In this document: positions 17,132 through 25,924 of the stretch, piece after piece
How positions within the stretch are numbered: position 1 is the stretch's first letter
How the letters are laid out: every line of letters starts with the position of its first letter
Assembly (NCBI GenBank): GCA_005885555.1
Contig: VAWN01000029.1
Location: 91,538 to 155,537 of the forward strand
Reading direction: 5' to 3'
From: Actinomycetota bacterium
GTDB lineage: Bacteria > Actinomycetota > Actinomycetes > Mycobacteriales > Micromonosporaceae
Length of the DNA: 64,000 nucleotides
Notes under the pieces: generated by a model
Seen by the model: the letters and a program-made list of their open reading frames with translations, nothing else
What the model was told of the DNA's origin: nothing
Databases searched by the model: none
Translations under genes and position numbers: made by a program

Positions 17132-19954
17132 GTGCAGATCAGGCTTCTCGGGCCGGTCGAGATCGTGCGCGACGGCGCGGCCCGACCGGTACCGGGACTG
17201 CGCCGGCGGGCGATCCTCGCGGTACTGGCGCTGCGCCGCGGCGAGGTGGTCAGCACCGACCGGCTGATCGGGACGGTGTGGGGCGACGCGGCACCGGCGA
17301 CCGTCGCCAACACGTTGCAGCAGCACGTGTCCCAGCTGCGCCAGCTGCTCGGCGACCGGTCGGCGATCCGGGCCCGGGCGCCCGGGTACGTGCTCGCCGC
17401 CGGGGACGAACCCACCGACGTCGCGGCCGCGGAACGGCTGATCCGGCAGGGTACCGGGGAGGCCGAGCCGGCGCTGCGGGTACGGCACCTGCGCGCGGCG
17501 CTGGCCCTGTGGCGCGGCCCGTCGCTGGCTGACGTGGCCGACCTGCCCTGGCTGGACGAGCAGGCCGAGCGGCTGGACCTGCTGCGGCTGCAGGCCCGGC
17601 GCGCGCTCGTCGAGGCCGGGCTCGCGGCCGGCGGGCACGCCGCCCTGTTGCCCGAGCTGGAGCGGCTGGCCGATGCCAATCCGTTCGAGGAGCAGCTGCA
17701 CGGGCAGCTGATGCTCGCGCTGTACCGGGCCGGCCGGCAGGCCGACGCGCTCGCCGCGTACCGCCGGCTGCGCGACCGGCTGCGCGACGAGCTGGGCATC
17801 GAACCGACCCCGGCACTGCGCGAGCTGGAGACCGCACTCCTGCGGCAGGACCCGGGCCTGGCACCGGCCGCGGATGCACCTCCGGCGCCGGCTGTGGCGC
17901 CTGTACCGGCTGTGGCGCCTGCGGTGCACATGCCGGCGCAGCTGCCCGCCGCGGTACCCGCGTTCGCCGGCCGCGACGCGGAACTGGCCCGGCTGGACGA
18001 GGCACTCGACCGGGGCGGGATCGTGGCGGTGTCCGGCAGCGCCGGGGTCGGCAAGACCACGCTCGCGGTGCACTGGGCGCACCGGGTCGCCGGCCGGTAC
18101 CCGGACGGGCAGCTCTACGTGAACCTGCGCGGTTTCGGGCCGGAGGCGACGGTGCTGGATCCGGCCGAGGCGGTGCGCGGGTTCCTGGACGCCTTCGGGG
18201 TACCCCGGCCGCGGATCCCGGTCGGGCTCGATGCCCAGGCCGCGCTGTACCGCAGCCAGCTGGCCGGCAAGCGGGTACTCGTGCTGCTGGACAATGCCCG
18301 AGATGTGGCGCAGGTCCGGCCGCTGCTGCCCGGTACCCCCGGCTGCCTGGTGCTGGTGACCAGCCGCAACCAGCTCACCCCGCTGGTGGCCGCGGAGGGG
18401 GCCCGGCCCCTCGGCCTGGACCTGCTCACCCCGGCGGAGGCCGGCGACCTGCTGGCCCGGCGGCTCGGCGCGGCCCGGGTGGCGGCGGAGCCGGCCGCGG
18501 TCGAGGAGATCGTCGCGCGCTGCGCCCGGCTGCCCCTGGCGCTGGGCATCGCCGCCGCGCAGGCGGCGATCCGGCCCGGCTTCCCGCTCGCCGCCCTGGC
18601 CGCGCAGCTGCGTGACGCGGCCGGCGGGCTCGACGCGTTCGACGGCGGCGACCCGGGCAGCGACCTGCGGGTGGTGCTGTCCTGGTCGTACCGGACCCTG
18701 TCCGGCCCGGCCGCCCGGCTGTTCCGGCTGCTGGGCCTGCATCCCGGCCCGGACCTCGCGGTACCCGCGGCGGCCAGCCTCGCCGGCGTGCCCCGGCCCG
18801 AGGCCCGGGTGCTGCTGGCCGAGCTGACCCGGGCGAACCTGCTCACCGAGCAGCGGCCCGGCCGGTACGCCGGGCACGACCTGCTGCGCGCCTACGCCGC
18901 GGAGCTGGTCGCGACCGGGGACACCGACGGTGACCGGGTCGCCGCCCAGTGCCGGATGCTCGACCACTACCTGCACACCGCGCAGAAGGCGGTGCGGGTG
19001 GGGTACGGGTCGTGGAGCAGCCTGCCGCTGGAGCCGGTGGGACCCGGCGTGGTACCCGAGGAGCCGGCCGATCCCGCCGCGGCCAACGCCTGGTTCATAG
19101 CCGAGCTGCCGGTGCTGCAGGCGATGATCCCGGTGGCGGCCACGACCGGGTTCCCGGGGCACTCGTGGAAGCTCGCCTCGACGCTGTCGTTCGTGTTCGA
19201 GGCGCGCGGCCGGTGGCGGGAATGGGCCGCGGCCGCGCAGATCGCGCTGGATGCGGCGCAACGGGCCGGCGACGCGACCGGGCAGGCGCACGCGCACCAC
19301 GGGCTCGGTCGCGCGTACTCCTGGCTGGGCCGTGACGACGAGGCGTTCGACCACCTGTCCGAGGCGCTGGACCGGCACGGCGCGCGGGGCGATCGGGTGG
19401 CGCAGGGCAACGTGCGGCTCGGCCTGGGGTTCGTCTACGACCGCAAGGGCGACCTGGCGCAGGCGCTGCACCAGGCGCAGGAGGCGCTCGCGCTGTTCCG
19501 CGCGGCCGGGTTCCGCAGCGGGCAGGCCGTCGCGCTGAACAACATCGGCTGGTCGCTCACCCAGCTCGGCGAGTACCCGGACGCGTTGCGGTACTGCCAG
19601 GAGTCCCTCGCCCTGCACCAGGAGCTGGGTGAGTTGCAGGGGCTGGCCGCCTCCTGGGACAGCCTCGGCTACGTGTACCACCATCTCGGCCACGACGGCC
19701 GGGCGGTCACCTGCTACCGCGCCGCCCTTGAGCTGTACCGCCAGCTGGACGACCGGTACAACCAGGCGGCCACGCTGGTCCGGTTCGGCGACGCGCACGA
19801 GGCCGGTGGTGCGCTGCCGGCCGCGCGGGACGCCTGGCGGCAGGCGCTGGCCATCCTCGACGAGCTGGCCCATCCGGAGGCCGAACAGCTGCGCTTCCGG
19901 CTCCAGCACGGCTTTTCGGCGGAATCAACCGAGCGGACCGGGCTGCGCGGTTAG
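17132..19954 (+). CDS. SARP/AfsR-family regulator: winged helix, BTAD, NB-ARC, TPR
   Basis: A 940-residue transcription activator with the order of AfsR. An OmpR-like winged helix (1-95; LLGPVEIVRDG, VANTLQQHVSQLR), BTAD (about 95-240), a Pro/Ala linker, an NB-ARC ATPase with Walker A SGSAGVGKTT at about 299-308 and VLVLLDNARD, and C-terminal TPRs (about 640-930). Such proteins bind direct repeats near the -35 element and switch on secondary metabolism or development. No biosynthetic cluster is beside it, so it may be pleiotropic like AfsR. Start GTG at 17132 with GGGGGG just upstream. It faces the TPR gene at 15134. Confidence 0.88.
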   Translation: MQIRLLGPVEIVRDGAARPVPGLRRRAILAVLALRRGEVVSTDRLIGTVWGDAAPATVANTLQQHVSQLRQLLGDRSAIRARAPGYVLAAGDEPTDVAAAERLIRQGTGEAEPALRVRHLRAALALWRGPSLADVADLPWLDEQAERLDLLRLQARRALVEAGLAAGGHAALLPELERLADANPFEEQLHGQLMLALYRAGRQADALAAYRRLRDRLRDELGIEPTPALRELETALLRQDPGLAPAADAPPAPAVAPVPAVAPAVHMPAQLPAAVPAFAGRDAELARLDEALDRGGIVAVSGSAGVGKTTLAVHWAHRVAGRYPDGQLYVNLRGFGPEATVLDPAEAVRGFLDAFGVPRPRIPVGLDAQAALYRSQLAGKRVLVLLDNARDVAQVRPLLPGTPGCLVLVTSRNQLTPLVAAEGARPLGLDLLTPAEAGDLLARRLGAARVAAEPAAVEEIVARCARLPLALGIAAAQAAIRPGFPLAALAAQLRDAAGGLDAFDGGDPGSDLRVVLSWSYRTLSGPAARLFRLLGLHPGPDLAVPAAASLAGVPRPEARVLLAELTRANLLTEQRPGRYAGHDLLRAYAAELVATGDTDGDRVAAQCRMLDHYLHTAQKAVRVGYGSWSSLPLEPVGPGVVPEEPADPAAANAWFIAELPVLQAMIPVAATTGFPGHSWKLASTLSFVFEARGRWREWAAAAQIALDAAQRAGDATGQAHAHHGLGRAYSWLGRDDEAFDHLSEALDRHGARGDRVAQGNVRLGLGFVYDRKGDLAQALHQAQEALALFRAAGFRSGQAVALNNIGWSLTQLGEYPDALRYCQESLALHQELGELQGLAASWDSLGYVYHHLGHDGRAVTCYRAALELYRQLDDRYNQAATLVRFGDAHEAGGALPAARDAWRQALAILDELAHPEAEQLRFRLQHGFSAESTERTGLRG

Positions 19955-19981
19955 ATTCCAGATGTACCGATCGTCACGGGG

Positions 19982-20791
19982 GTGGAGCCAGTGCGAGCAA
20001 CGCGTGGACTGCTGCTGGCCGGGGTACTGACCACGGCGAGCCTGATGACATCGACAGCGGCCTATGCGGCCGACCCGGTCGCGGTGGTGCGTACCGCCGG
20101 CGGAGCGCTCAGCGTGCGCACCGGTCCGGGTACCACGTTCGACCGGGTCGGCACGCTCGCTCCCGGTACCCGGCTGATCATCGCCTGCCAGGCGCCCGGG
20201 CAGCGGATCCGCGGCCGGGTCAGCACCAGCTCCGGCTGGGACCTGCTGGCCGCCGGCGGGTACGTGTCGCACGCCTACGTCGCCGGGGCGCCGTCGCTGC
20301 CCGCCTGCGCGACGGCCGCGCCGCAGGACCGGGCCGGGTACCTCGCCGCGGTCGCGCCGCTGGCCCGTACCTGGACCCGGCTGTCCGGGATACCGGCGTC
20401 GGTGACCGTCGCGCAGGCCGTCCTCGAATCCGGCTGGGGCCGCAGCGACCTGGGCCGGATCGGCAACAACGAGTTCGGCATCAAGTGCTTCGGCGGCCCC
20501 GGGCCGGTCGCGGTGGGCTGCCGCACCTACGGCACCAGCGAGTGCGGCAACGGCACCTGCGCGGGTACCGCCGCCGGGTTCCGGGTGTACGCGAACCTGG
20601 CCGACTCGTTCCGCGACCACGACCGGTTCCTGCGCGCGAACAGCCGCTACGCGCCGGCGTTGCAGGTACGGGCCGATCCGGACGCGTTCGCGACCCAGTT
20701 GCAGCTGGCCGGGTACGCCACCGATCCGGCCTACGCGGCCAAGCTCATCGGCTTGATGGCGGAGTTCAATCTGTACCAGTTCGACCACTGA
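19982..20791 (+). CDS. Secreted SH3-domain glucosaminidase (peptidoglycan hydrolase)
   Basis: A 269-residue exported enzyme. A signal peptide ends in STAAYAAD. A bacterial SH3 domain (about 35-105, ALSVRTGPGTTFDRVG) should bind the wall. The glucosaminidase (FlgJ/LytG-like) domain has the catalytic Glu in AQAVLESGWGRSDLG and NNEFGIKCFGG. It would cut N-acetylglucosaminyl bonds in peptidoglycan, for growth or remodelling. GTG at 19991 is an alternative start that gives a shorter, more typical signal peptide (MRATRGLLLAG). It follows the SARP gene by 27 bp. Confidence 0.85.
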   Translation: MEPVRATRGLLLAGVLTTASLMTSTAAYAADPVAVVRTAGGALSVRTGPGTTFDRVGTLAPGTRLIIACQAPGQRIRGRVSTSSGWDLLAAGGYVSHAYVAGAPSLPACATAAPQDRAGYLAAVAPLARTWTRLSGIPASVTVAQAVLESGWGRSDLGRIGNNEFGIKCFGGPGPVAVGCRTYGTSECGNGTCAGTAAGFRVYANLADSFRDHDRFLRANSRYAPALQVRADPDAFATQLQLAGYATDPAYAAKLIGLMAEFNLYQFDH

Positions 20792-20813
20792 CGGCCGGCG
20801 GCTGGTGCGCGGG

Positions 20814-21140
20814 TCAGCCGGTCCGCGCACCGTTGCTGGCCCGGCGCAGGTCCTCCAGCGCCCGGCCGCAGGCGGCCGCGTCGGTGAAGATGGCCGGCGA
20901 CTCGGCCAGCCGTTCGCCGTCCGGGCCGCTGATCGCCCATTGCCAGTGCCCGTCGGACCGCTGCACGATCAGCATCGCCTCGCCGCTGGCCCGGCCGACC
21001 AGTCCCGCGGCGTCCTGGCAGGAGCGCTCGTCGGGGTACCCCCGCACGCCGCGAGCGAGCACGTCCGCGCCGTGCGGCGTACGGCGGACCAACCGCCAGC
21101 GGTAATGTCCGTTGCTGTCCCGGTCGATCAGGATGCGCAT
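20814..21140 (-). CDS. YegP/DUF1508-like two-repeat small protein
   Basis: A 108-residue protein with two similar halves, DSNGHYRWRLVRR and SDGHWQWAISGP, each followed by a helix with alanines and a glycine. This is the DUF1508/YegP layout, a beta-alpha unit of unknown role. ATG at 21140 is used because GAGGGGG lies about 10 bp upstream; a GTG three codons earlier is too close to it. Convergent with the glucosaminidase gene. Confidence 0.7.
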   Translation of the reverse strand: MRILIDRDSNGHYRWRLVRRTPHGADVLARGVRGYPDERSCQDAAGLVGRASGEAMLIVQRSDGHWQWAISGPDGERLAESPAIFTDAAACGRALEDLRRASNGARTG

Positions 21141-21255
21141 GCTACCCACACCCCCTCACGGCAATCCTGGCATAGCAGGCCGTGTCGCGGGTCCGGTACG
21201 ACGGATGGCCGACCGGGCGATAATGCGTACCGATGGATTCGCTTGGAGGACGACG

Positions 21256-21786
21256 ATGAGCCTGGACCGTCCTGTCGCACCCGATCCGTACCAACTTCTC
21301 CCTGCTGTCGGCTCCTTCACGGTGACCAGCCAGGACGTGACCGACGGCGAGCAGATCGACAAGATGTTCATCCACCCCGGGATAGGCGGACAGAACGTCT
21401 CGCCGCAGCTGTCCTGGTCCGGGTTCCCCGCGCAGACCCGTAGCTTCGCGGTGAGCTGCTTCGACGCAGACGCGCCCACGCCGTCGGGCTTCTGGCACTG
21501 GCTGGCGGTCAACCTCCCGGTCTCGGTCACCGAGCTGGCCCAGGGCGCCGGCGGCGGGCCGCTGCCCGGGGGCGCCTTCGCGCTGCGCAACGACTACAGC
21601 GAGGTCGGCTACGGCGGCCCGTGGCCGCCGGACGGCGACCGGCCGCATCGGTACTACATCGTGGTGCACGCGGTCGATGTCGAGGCGCTGGACCTGGCCC
21701 CTGAGGCGTCGGCCGCCTGGGCGAGCTTCAACCTCACCTTCCATACGCTGGCCCGCGCCATCCTCACGCCGACGTACAAGATCTGA
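21256..21786 (+). CDS. PEBP family protein (YbhB/YbcL, Raf-kinase-inhibitor-like)
   Basis: A 176-residue phosphatidylethanolamine-binding-protein fold. Ligand-pocket motifs are DADAPTPSGFWHWL and YGGPWPPDGDRPHRYY. NVSPQLSWSGFP is also conserved. Bacterial members have no settled function; binding of a phosphate-bearing small molecule is likely. No signal peptide with this start. ATG at 21256 follows GGAGG by 6 bp; upstream in-frame codons lack similarity. Confidence 0.85.
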   Translation: MSLDRPVAPDPYQLLPAVGSFTVTSQDVTDGEQIDKMFIHPGIGGQNVSPQLSWSGFPAQTRSFAVSCFDADAPTPSGFWHWLAVNLPVSVTELAQGAGGGPLPGGAFALRNDYSEVGYGGPWPPDGDRPHRYYIVVHAVDVEALDLAPEASAAWASFNLTFHTLARAILTPTYKI

Positions 21787-21841
21787 CGACCGGGTCCGGT
21801 GACCGCCGAGCGGCTACGCCGCCGATCGGGCGCCCGGCGGT

Positions 21842-24610
21842 TCAGGCCGGCGCCGGCATCACGAAGTCGGCACCGAGGCAGACGAAGCCGGCCGCGGCGG
21901 CCATGGCGGCCGGCCCGGTACCCGCGATCTCCCGCTGTGCGGCCGCCAGCGCTGCCGTCGCCGGGGTACCCGTGACGAGCCGCCGGTGCAGGGCGACCAT
22001 CAACGGCGCGGTCTGCGCGTCGGGTACCGGTACCACGGACGCGACGATCAGCTGTGCGCCGCGGGCGAGCAGTGTCGCGGCGAGCCCGAGCAGCTCGTCA
22101 CCGGCCGGCACGGCGTGGTGCCCGCTGTCGCACGCCGCGAGGATGACCAGGCCGGGCGCCGGATCCAGCCGTTCCAGGTCGTACCCGGTCAGCGGCCCGT
22201 CGGCGAGGCGCAGCGCGGAGAACAGCGGATGGTCGGGGTGCACCGATCCGTGCGCGGCCAGATGCGCCAGGCCCGCACCGGTGAGCGCGGCCAGCGTCGC
22301 GGCCACGGTCGCGTCCGGTCCGGCCAGCACGCCGGTACCGTGGATCGCCGCCACCGCCTCCGCCTCCGCGCGTGCCCCGGGCAGCCCTGGACCGGCCACC
22401 ACAGCCGCGTGGCTTGTCGGAGCGGCTGCCAGCCGGCGATCGTCAGCCACCGGCCCGCCCGGCCGCCCCGCATGCGACAGTCCGGCATGCAACAGCCCGG
22501 CATGCAACAGTCCGGCATGCAACAGCCCTGCGTGCCGCAGTGCCGCGTGCCACAGCGCCGCGGACGGCGCGACGGCGACCGGCCGCCCGGCGCACGACGG
22601 CAGCACCGACCACGGCAGCGACTGCAGCGGCCCGGTCGGCACGAGCACCAGCGGCCGGTCGGCGACGTCGAGCGGCCCGAGCAGGATGGCGTCCAACTCC
22701 GTACCCGTGCGGTGCAGCAGCGCGCCGGCCGCGCCGTGGCTGTCCGCGGTCGGGCCGCGCCGGGCCAGCCGGTGCAGCGCGAACGGTACCCGCTCCAGCA
22801 GCCGCCGTACCGGTGCCAGCGGCCCCAGCGGATGCAGCCGCACCCGGCCGTCGAGCACGGTGACCGCGCTCAGCTCCTCGTCGTGCACCACGTACTCGAC
22901 CAGCAGCCGCGGGCCGAGGGCGGCCGCCAGCTCCCGTACCGGCACCGGACGGGCGGCGCCGACGGTACCCGGCCGGCGGCGGGTGTGGTCGCGGATCCGC
23001 CGTTCCAGGGCGACCTGACGCTGGTCGAGCCGTACCGTGCTGCCACCGGCCCGGCGCACCTCCTCCGCTTCGGCGACGGTGGCACGCAGCGAGGCGAGGT
23101 CGTCGGCGAGCACCGGATCGTCCGGCGGCCGCACCGGCCGCAGCAGCAGATGGCTGGCCCGGCCCTGCTCGGCCGCGGCGAGTACCCGCTCCGCCCGGCC
23201 GTCGGCCAGCGCGATCCGCAACCCGAGCCCGGCCAGCTCCACCCGGTACCCGGCGGCGTGCGCGCGCAGGTCGGTGGCGCCGAACGTGGCCCGGTGCTCG
23301 TCGAGTACCCGCAGCCCGGCCCGTACCGCCGCCGACGCCCCGGCCCGGTCACCGGCGGCGAGCCGGTCCAGCGCCTCGGCGTGCCAGGCCCGCGCCCGTA
23401 CGGTGGCCGGGCCGCGGCGGCGCCACCGCGCCGCTCCGGCGAGCGAACGCCGGCCCCGTGCCGTGGCGCCCCGGTCCAGCGCGAGGCGTCCGGCCAGCAA
23501 CCGGGCATCGAGCGCGACCTCCGGCCACCCCGCGTCGTCGAGCTGGTCGGCGATCCGCTCGACCCGGGCCACCGGTACCGTCGAAGGATCCGCGGCCAGC
23601 ACGGTGTAGCGCGCCAGCGCCGCCCAACCGGTGCGGCGCTGGCGGTCGAACCCGCGGACCGCGCGCCGCCCCTGCGCCAGCGCGCCGGCCGGGTCGCCAC
23701 CGAGCATCGCGGCGCGGGCCAGCAGCAGCCGCACCTCGGGCAGCGCGATCACCCGGCGCTCGCGTTCGAACGCGGCGACCGCCTCCTGCGCGGCCTGCCG
23801 CGCCTCGGTGACCAGGCCGACCGACAGCAGCAGCTCGCTGCGGTCGCGCAGCACCCAGCCCAGCTGCGCGTGCAGCGCGCGCAGCCGCTGCTCGGCCTCG
23901 TCGAGGTAGGCAAGGGCGCGGGGCACGTCGCCGCGGCGGCCGCTGACCCAGCCCAGGTTCTGCTGGATGAACGCCAGCGTCAGACCCTGGTCGAGCTTGC
24001 GGCACAGCGCCTCGGCCTCGGTCAGGTCGGCCTGCGCGGCGGCGAACTCGTGGCGCTGGCCGTGCAGGACGCCGCGGTTGGACAGTACCCGTTTGATCCA
24101 CACGTCGTCGCCGGCCCGGCGCAGCGCCGGCAGGGCCAGGCGGTAGCTCGCCAGCGCCTCGTCGAACCGGCCGAGCTGGTGCAGGATCGCGCCGCGCTGG
24201 GCCTGTGCCTGGGCCCGCTCGACTGCCTGGGCCCGCTCGACTGCCTGGGCCCGCTCGACGCCGTCCAGCTCCGCCAGTACCGTGTCGATCTCGCGCAGCG
24301 CCTGCCGGGGGCGGCCGCGCACGTTGAGCGCGAAGGCCAGCCGCATGTGCGCTGCGGCCGCGAGCCGGGGCGAGCCGGCCCGCCGGGCCAGCATGACCGC
24401 GGTACGCAGGTGCCGCATCGCCGCGTCCGGGTCCTTGAGGTGCAGCGCGGCCAGGCCCAGCGCGCGTTCGGCGACCGAGGCACTGGCCAGGTCGCCACCG
24501 GCGCGCGCCTCGCGGGCCAGCGCCGTGGCGACCGGGACCGACCGGCCGGGGTCCGCCTCGGCCAGTCGCAGCACATCGCGCACCCGATCGCTGATGGAGG
24601 TACCGGTCAC
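21842..24610 (-). CDS. TPR-CHAT caspase-like protease
   Basis: About 922 residues. The first two thirds are TPR-like helical repeats (for example LGRFDEALASYRLALPALRR). The C-terminal 280 residues form a CHAT domain of the caspase/separase clan with the His-Cys pair: His787 in LAAHGSVHPDHPLF and Cys827 in LAACDSGHH, 40 apart as expected. It should be a cytosolic cysteine protease controlled by its TPR sensor. It is divergent from the subtilase-sigma operon at 24665 with only 54 bp between, which implies joint control. Two in-frame tandem repeats alter length: (HAGLL)n at 22471-22560 and (AQAVER)n at 24209-24262. The GTG start at 24610 has a weak ribosome site. Confidence 0.82.
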   Translation of the reverse strand: MTGTSISDRVRDVLRLAEADPGRSVPVATALAREARAGGDLASASVAERALGLAALHLKDPDAAMRHLRTAVMLARRAGSPRLAAAAHMRLAFALNVRGRPRQALREIDTVLAELDGVERAQAVERAQAVERAQAQAQRGAILHQLGRFDEALASYRLALPALRRAGDDVWIKRVLSNRGVLHGQRHEFAAAQADLTEAEALCRKLDQGLTLAFIQQNLGWVSGRRGDVPRALAYLDEAEQRLRALHAQLGWVLRDRSELLLSVGLVTEARQAAQEAVAAFERERRVIALPEVRLLLARAAMLGGDPAGALAQGRRAVRGFDRQRRTGWAALARYTVLAADPSTVPVARVERIADQLDDAGWPEVALDARLLAGRLALDRGATARGRRSLAGAARWRRRGPATVRARAWHAEALDRLAAGDRAGASAAVRAGLRVLDEHRATFGATDLRAHAAGYRVELAGLGLRIALADGRAERVLAAAEQGRASHLLLRPVRPPDDPVLADDLASLRATVAEAEEVRRAGGSTVRLDQRQVALERRIRDHTRRRPGTVGAARPVPVRELAAALGPRLLVEYVVHDEELSAVTVLDGRVRLHPLGPLAPVRRLLERVPFALHRLARRGPTADSHGAAGALLHRTGTELDAILLGPLDVADRPLVLVPTGPLQSLPWSVLPSCAGRPVAVAPSAALWHAALRHAGLLHAGLLHAGLLHAGLSHAGRPGGPVADDRRLAAAPTSHAAVVAGPGLPGARAEAEAVAAIHGTGVLAGPDATVAATLAALTGAGLAHLAAHGSVHPDHPLFSALRLADGPLTGYDLERLDPAPGLVILAACDSGHHAVPAGDELLGLAATLLARGAQLIVASVVPVPDAQTAPLMVALHRRLVTGTPATAALAAAQREIAGTGPAAMAAAAGFVCLGADFVMPAPA
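22471..22560. repeat. 15-bp tandem repeat inside the CHAT gene
   Basis: Six units of 15 bp, four well conserved (CATGCAACAGYCCGG), encode (HAGLL)n on the minus strand. The period keeps the reading frame. The repeat lies between the last CHAT strand-forming regions, so copy-number change would lengthen a loop. Confidence 0.9.
24209..24262. repeat. 18-bp tandem repeat inside the CHAT gene
   Basis: Three near-identical units GCCTGGGCCCGCTCGACT encode AQAVER repeats on the minus strand, within the TPR region. In frame, so it lengthens a helix without breaking the protein. Confidence 0.9.
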
Positions 24611-24613
24611 CGA

Positions 24614-24628
24614 AGCCCACAATGGGCT
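24614..24628. promoter_or_regulatory. Inverted repeat in the CHAT/subtilase divergent gap
   Basis: Arms AGCCCA and TGGGCT flank CAA in the 54-bp gap, 4 bp from the CHAT start codon. It is a candidate shared operator or a stem that limits CHAT translation. Confidence 0.4.
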
Positions 24629-24664
24629 AACCCCGTCATCCGCGGCAAGACAAGGGGTACCTGA

Positions 24665-25921
24665 ATGGGCATCGTGGAACGGTACGGCGAGTCGTACCGC
24701 GACGACCAGCTCGCGGTCGAACTGCGCGACACCGCCCTGGTCATGCGGGAACTGCTGGCCATGAACGTGGTACTGGCCAACCCCGGCCCGCCACCGGCCA
24801 GCGCCGACCTGGGGCTGGCGCTGATCGACCTGAGCAACCTCGCAGCCGGCGTCCGGCCGCTGCGCGACGATCCGGACCTCGTGGCCGCGGCGGCCACCGC
24901 GCGGGCGGCACCGTACCGGCGCGACGACCCGCTGCCCGACATCGACCTGCTGCTGTTCGCGCTGCGGCAACGGTTCCGGGCGCGGTACGACGGCTGGGTA
25001 CCGACGATCGGCAAGAACCGGCCGCTGGCGCAGATCGAAGGGTGGCCGTACATCAAGGGCGCGTCGGGGGTGCTGAACCCGGTCAGCGGCCCGCGGATCC
25101 CGGCCCGCGACGGTACCCCGGGTCCCCGGGTCGGCATCCTGGACACCCGGATCTTCGCGCACCCCGACCTGGTCGGCCGGTTCACCGGCGACACGGTCGC
25201 CACGCTGCACCCGCCGGTACCGTCGACGCTCGGCCACGCCACGTTCGTCGCGGGGCTGATCCTGCGCCGGGCGCCGGGCGCCGACCTGGTGGTCCGGGCG
25301 GTACTGGACGACGAGGGCGGCAACGACGACTCGTGGGACGTGGCGACGAAGATCGTGGCGTTCCGCGGCGCCGGGGTACCGGTACTGAACCTCTCCTTCG
25401 GCTGCGCCACCGTGGACCGCGAGGCGCCCCTGGTGCTGCGCCGCGCGATCGACCGGCTCGGCCCCGACGTGGTGGTGGTCGCCGCGGCCGGCAACCACGG
25501 CGAGCTCGGCCGCGACCCGGACCCGGACACCGGCCTGACCGGGCGCACGCCGATCTGGCCGGCGGCCCTCGACGGGGTGGTCGCGGTCGGCGCGCACGAC
25601 GGCCACGACCCGGCCCACGCGAAGGCCGGGTTCAGCCCGCACCGGGCACCGTGGGTCGACCTGCTCGCGCCCGGCGTCGACGAGGAGAGCACGTTCCTGA
25701 CCGGCGACGTGAGCGTCCTGGTACGGCAGGAGGGCAAGCTCGTCGTCGAGGACACGGTGGACTTCGCGGCCGGGTATGCGACGTGGCGGGGCACCTCCTT
25801 CGCGGCGGCCAACGTCAGCGGGCAGCTCGCCGCGCTGATGACCGGCGGGCGCACCGCACGGGAAGCGCTGGCGTCGCTGCCCGGCGGCGACATCGTCGCG
25901 GCGACGGACGAGGAGCGGTAG
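24665..25921 (+). CDS. Cytoplasmic S8 (subtilisin-like) serine protease
   Basis: A 418-residue subtilase with the full triad: Asp160 (GILDTRI), His191 (GHATFVAG) and Ser378 (RGTSFAAANVSG). AAGNHG holds the oxyanion Asn. There is no signal peptide or pro-peptide; instead a 130-residue helical N-terminal domain (ELRDTALVMRELLAMN) precedes the catalytic core, so it should act inside the cell. It is the first gene of an operon with an ECF sigma factor (3-bp gap) and a small protein, and faces the TPR-CHAT protease. It may process that CHAT protein, the sigma factor or its partner; this is inference. Confidence 0.85.
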   Translation: MGIVERYGESYRDDQLAVELRDTALVMRELLAMNVVLANPGPPPASADLGLALIDLSNLAAGVRPLRDDPDLVAAAATARAAPYRRDDPLPDIDLLLFALRQRFRARYDGWVPTIGKNRPLAQIEGWPYIKGASGVLNPVSGPRIPARDGTPGPRVGILDTRIFAHPDLVGRFTGDTVATLHPPVPSTLGHATFVAGLILRRAPGADLVVRAVLDDEGGNDDSWDVATKIVAFRGAGVPVLNLSFGCATVDREAPLVLRRAIDRLGPDVVVVAAAGNHGELGRDPDPDTGLTGRTPIWPAALDGVVAVGAHDGHDPAHAKAGFSPHRAPWVDLLAPGVDEESTFLTGDVSVLVRQEGKLVVEDTVDFAAGYATWRGTSFAAANVSGQLAALMTGGRTAREALASLPGGDIVAATDEER

Positions 25922-25924
25922 CCG

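Noticed and set aside
17051-19909. A 952-residue antisense frame opposite the SARP gene
   Set aside because: Gln/Arg/Val-rich low-complexity translation typical of the complementary strand in high-GC genes; the plus strand has clear domains.
22471-22560. Short spaced repeats as a possible CRISPR array
   Set aside because: Units are 15 bp with no unique spacers and encode protein in frame.
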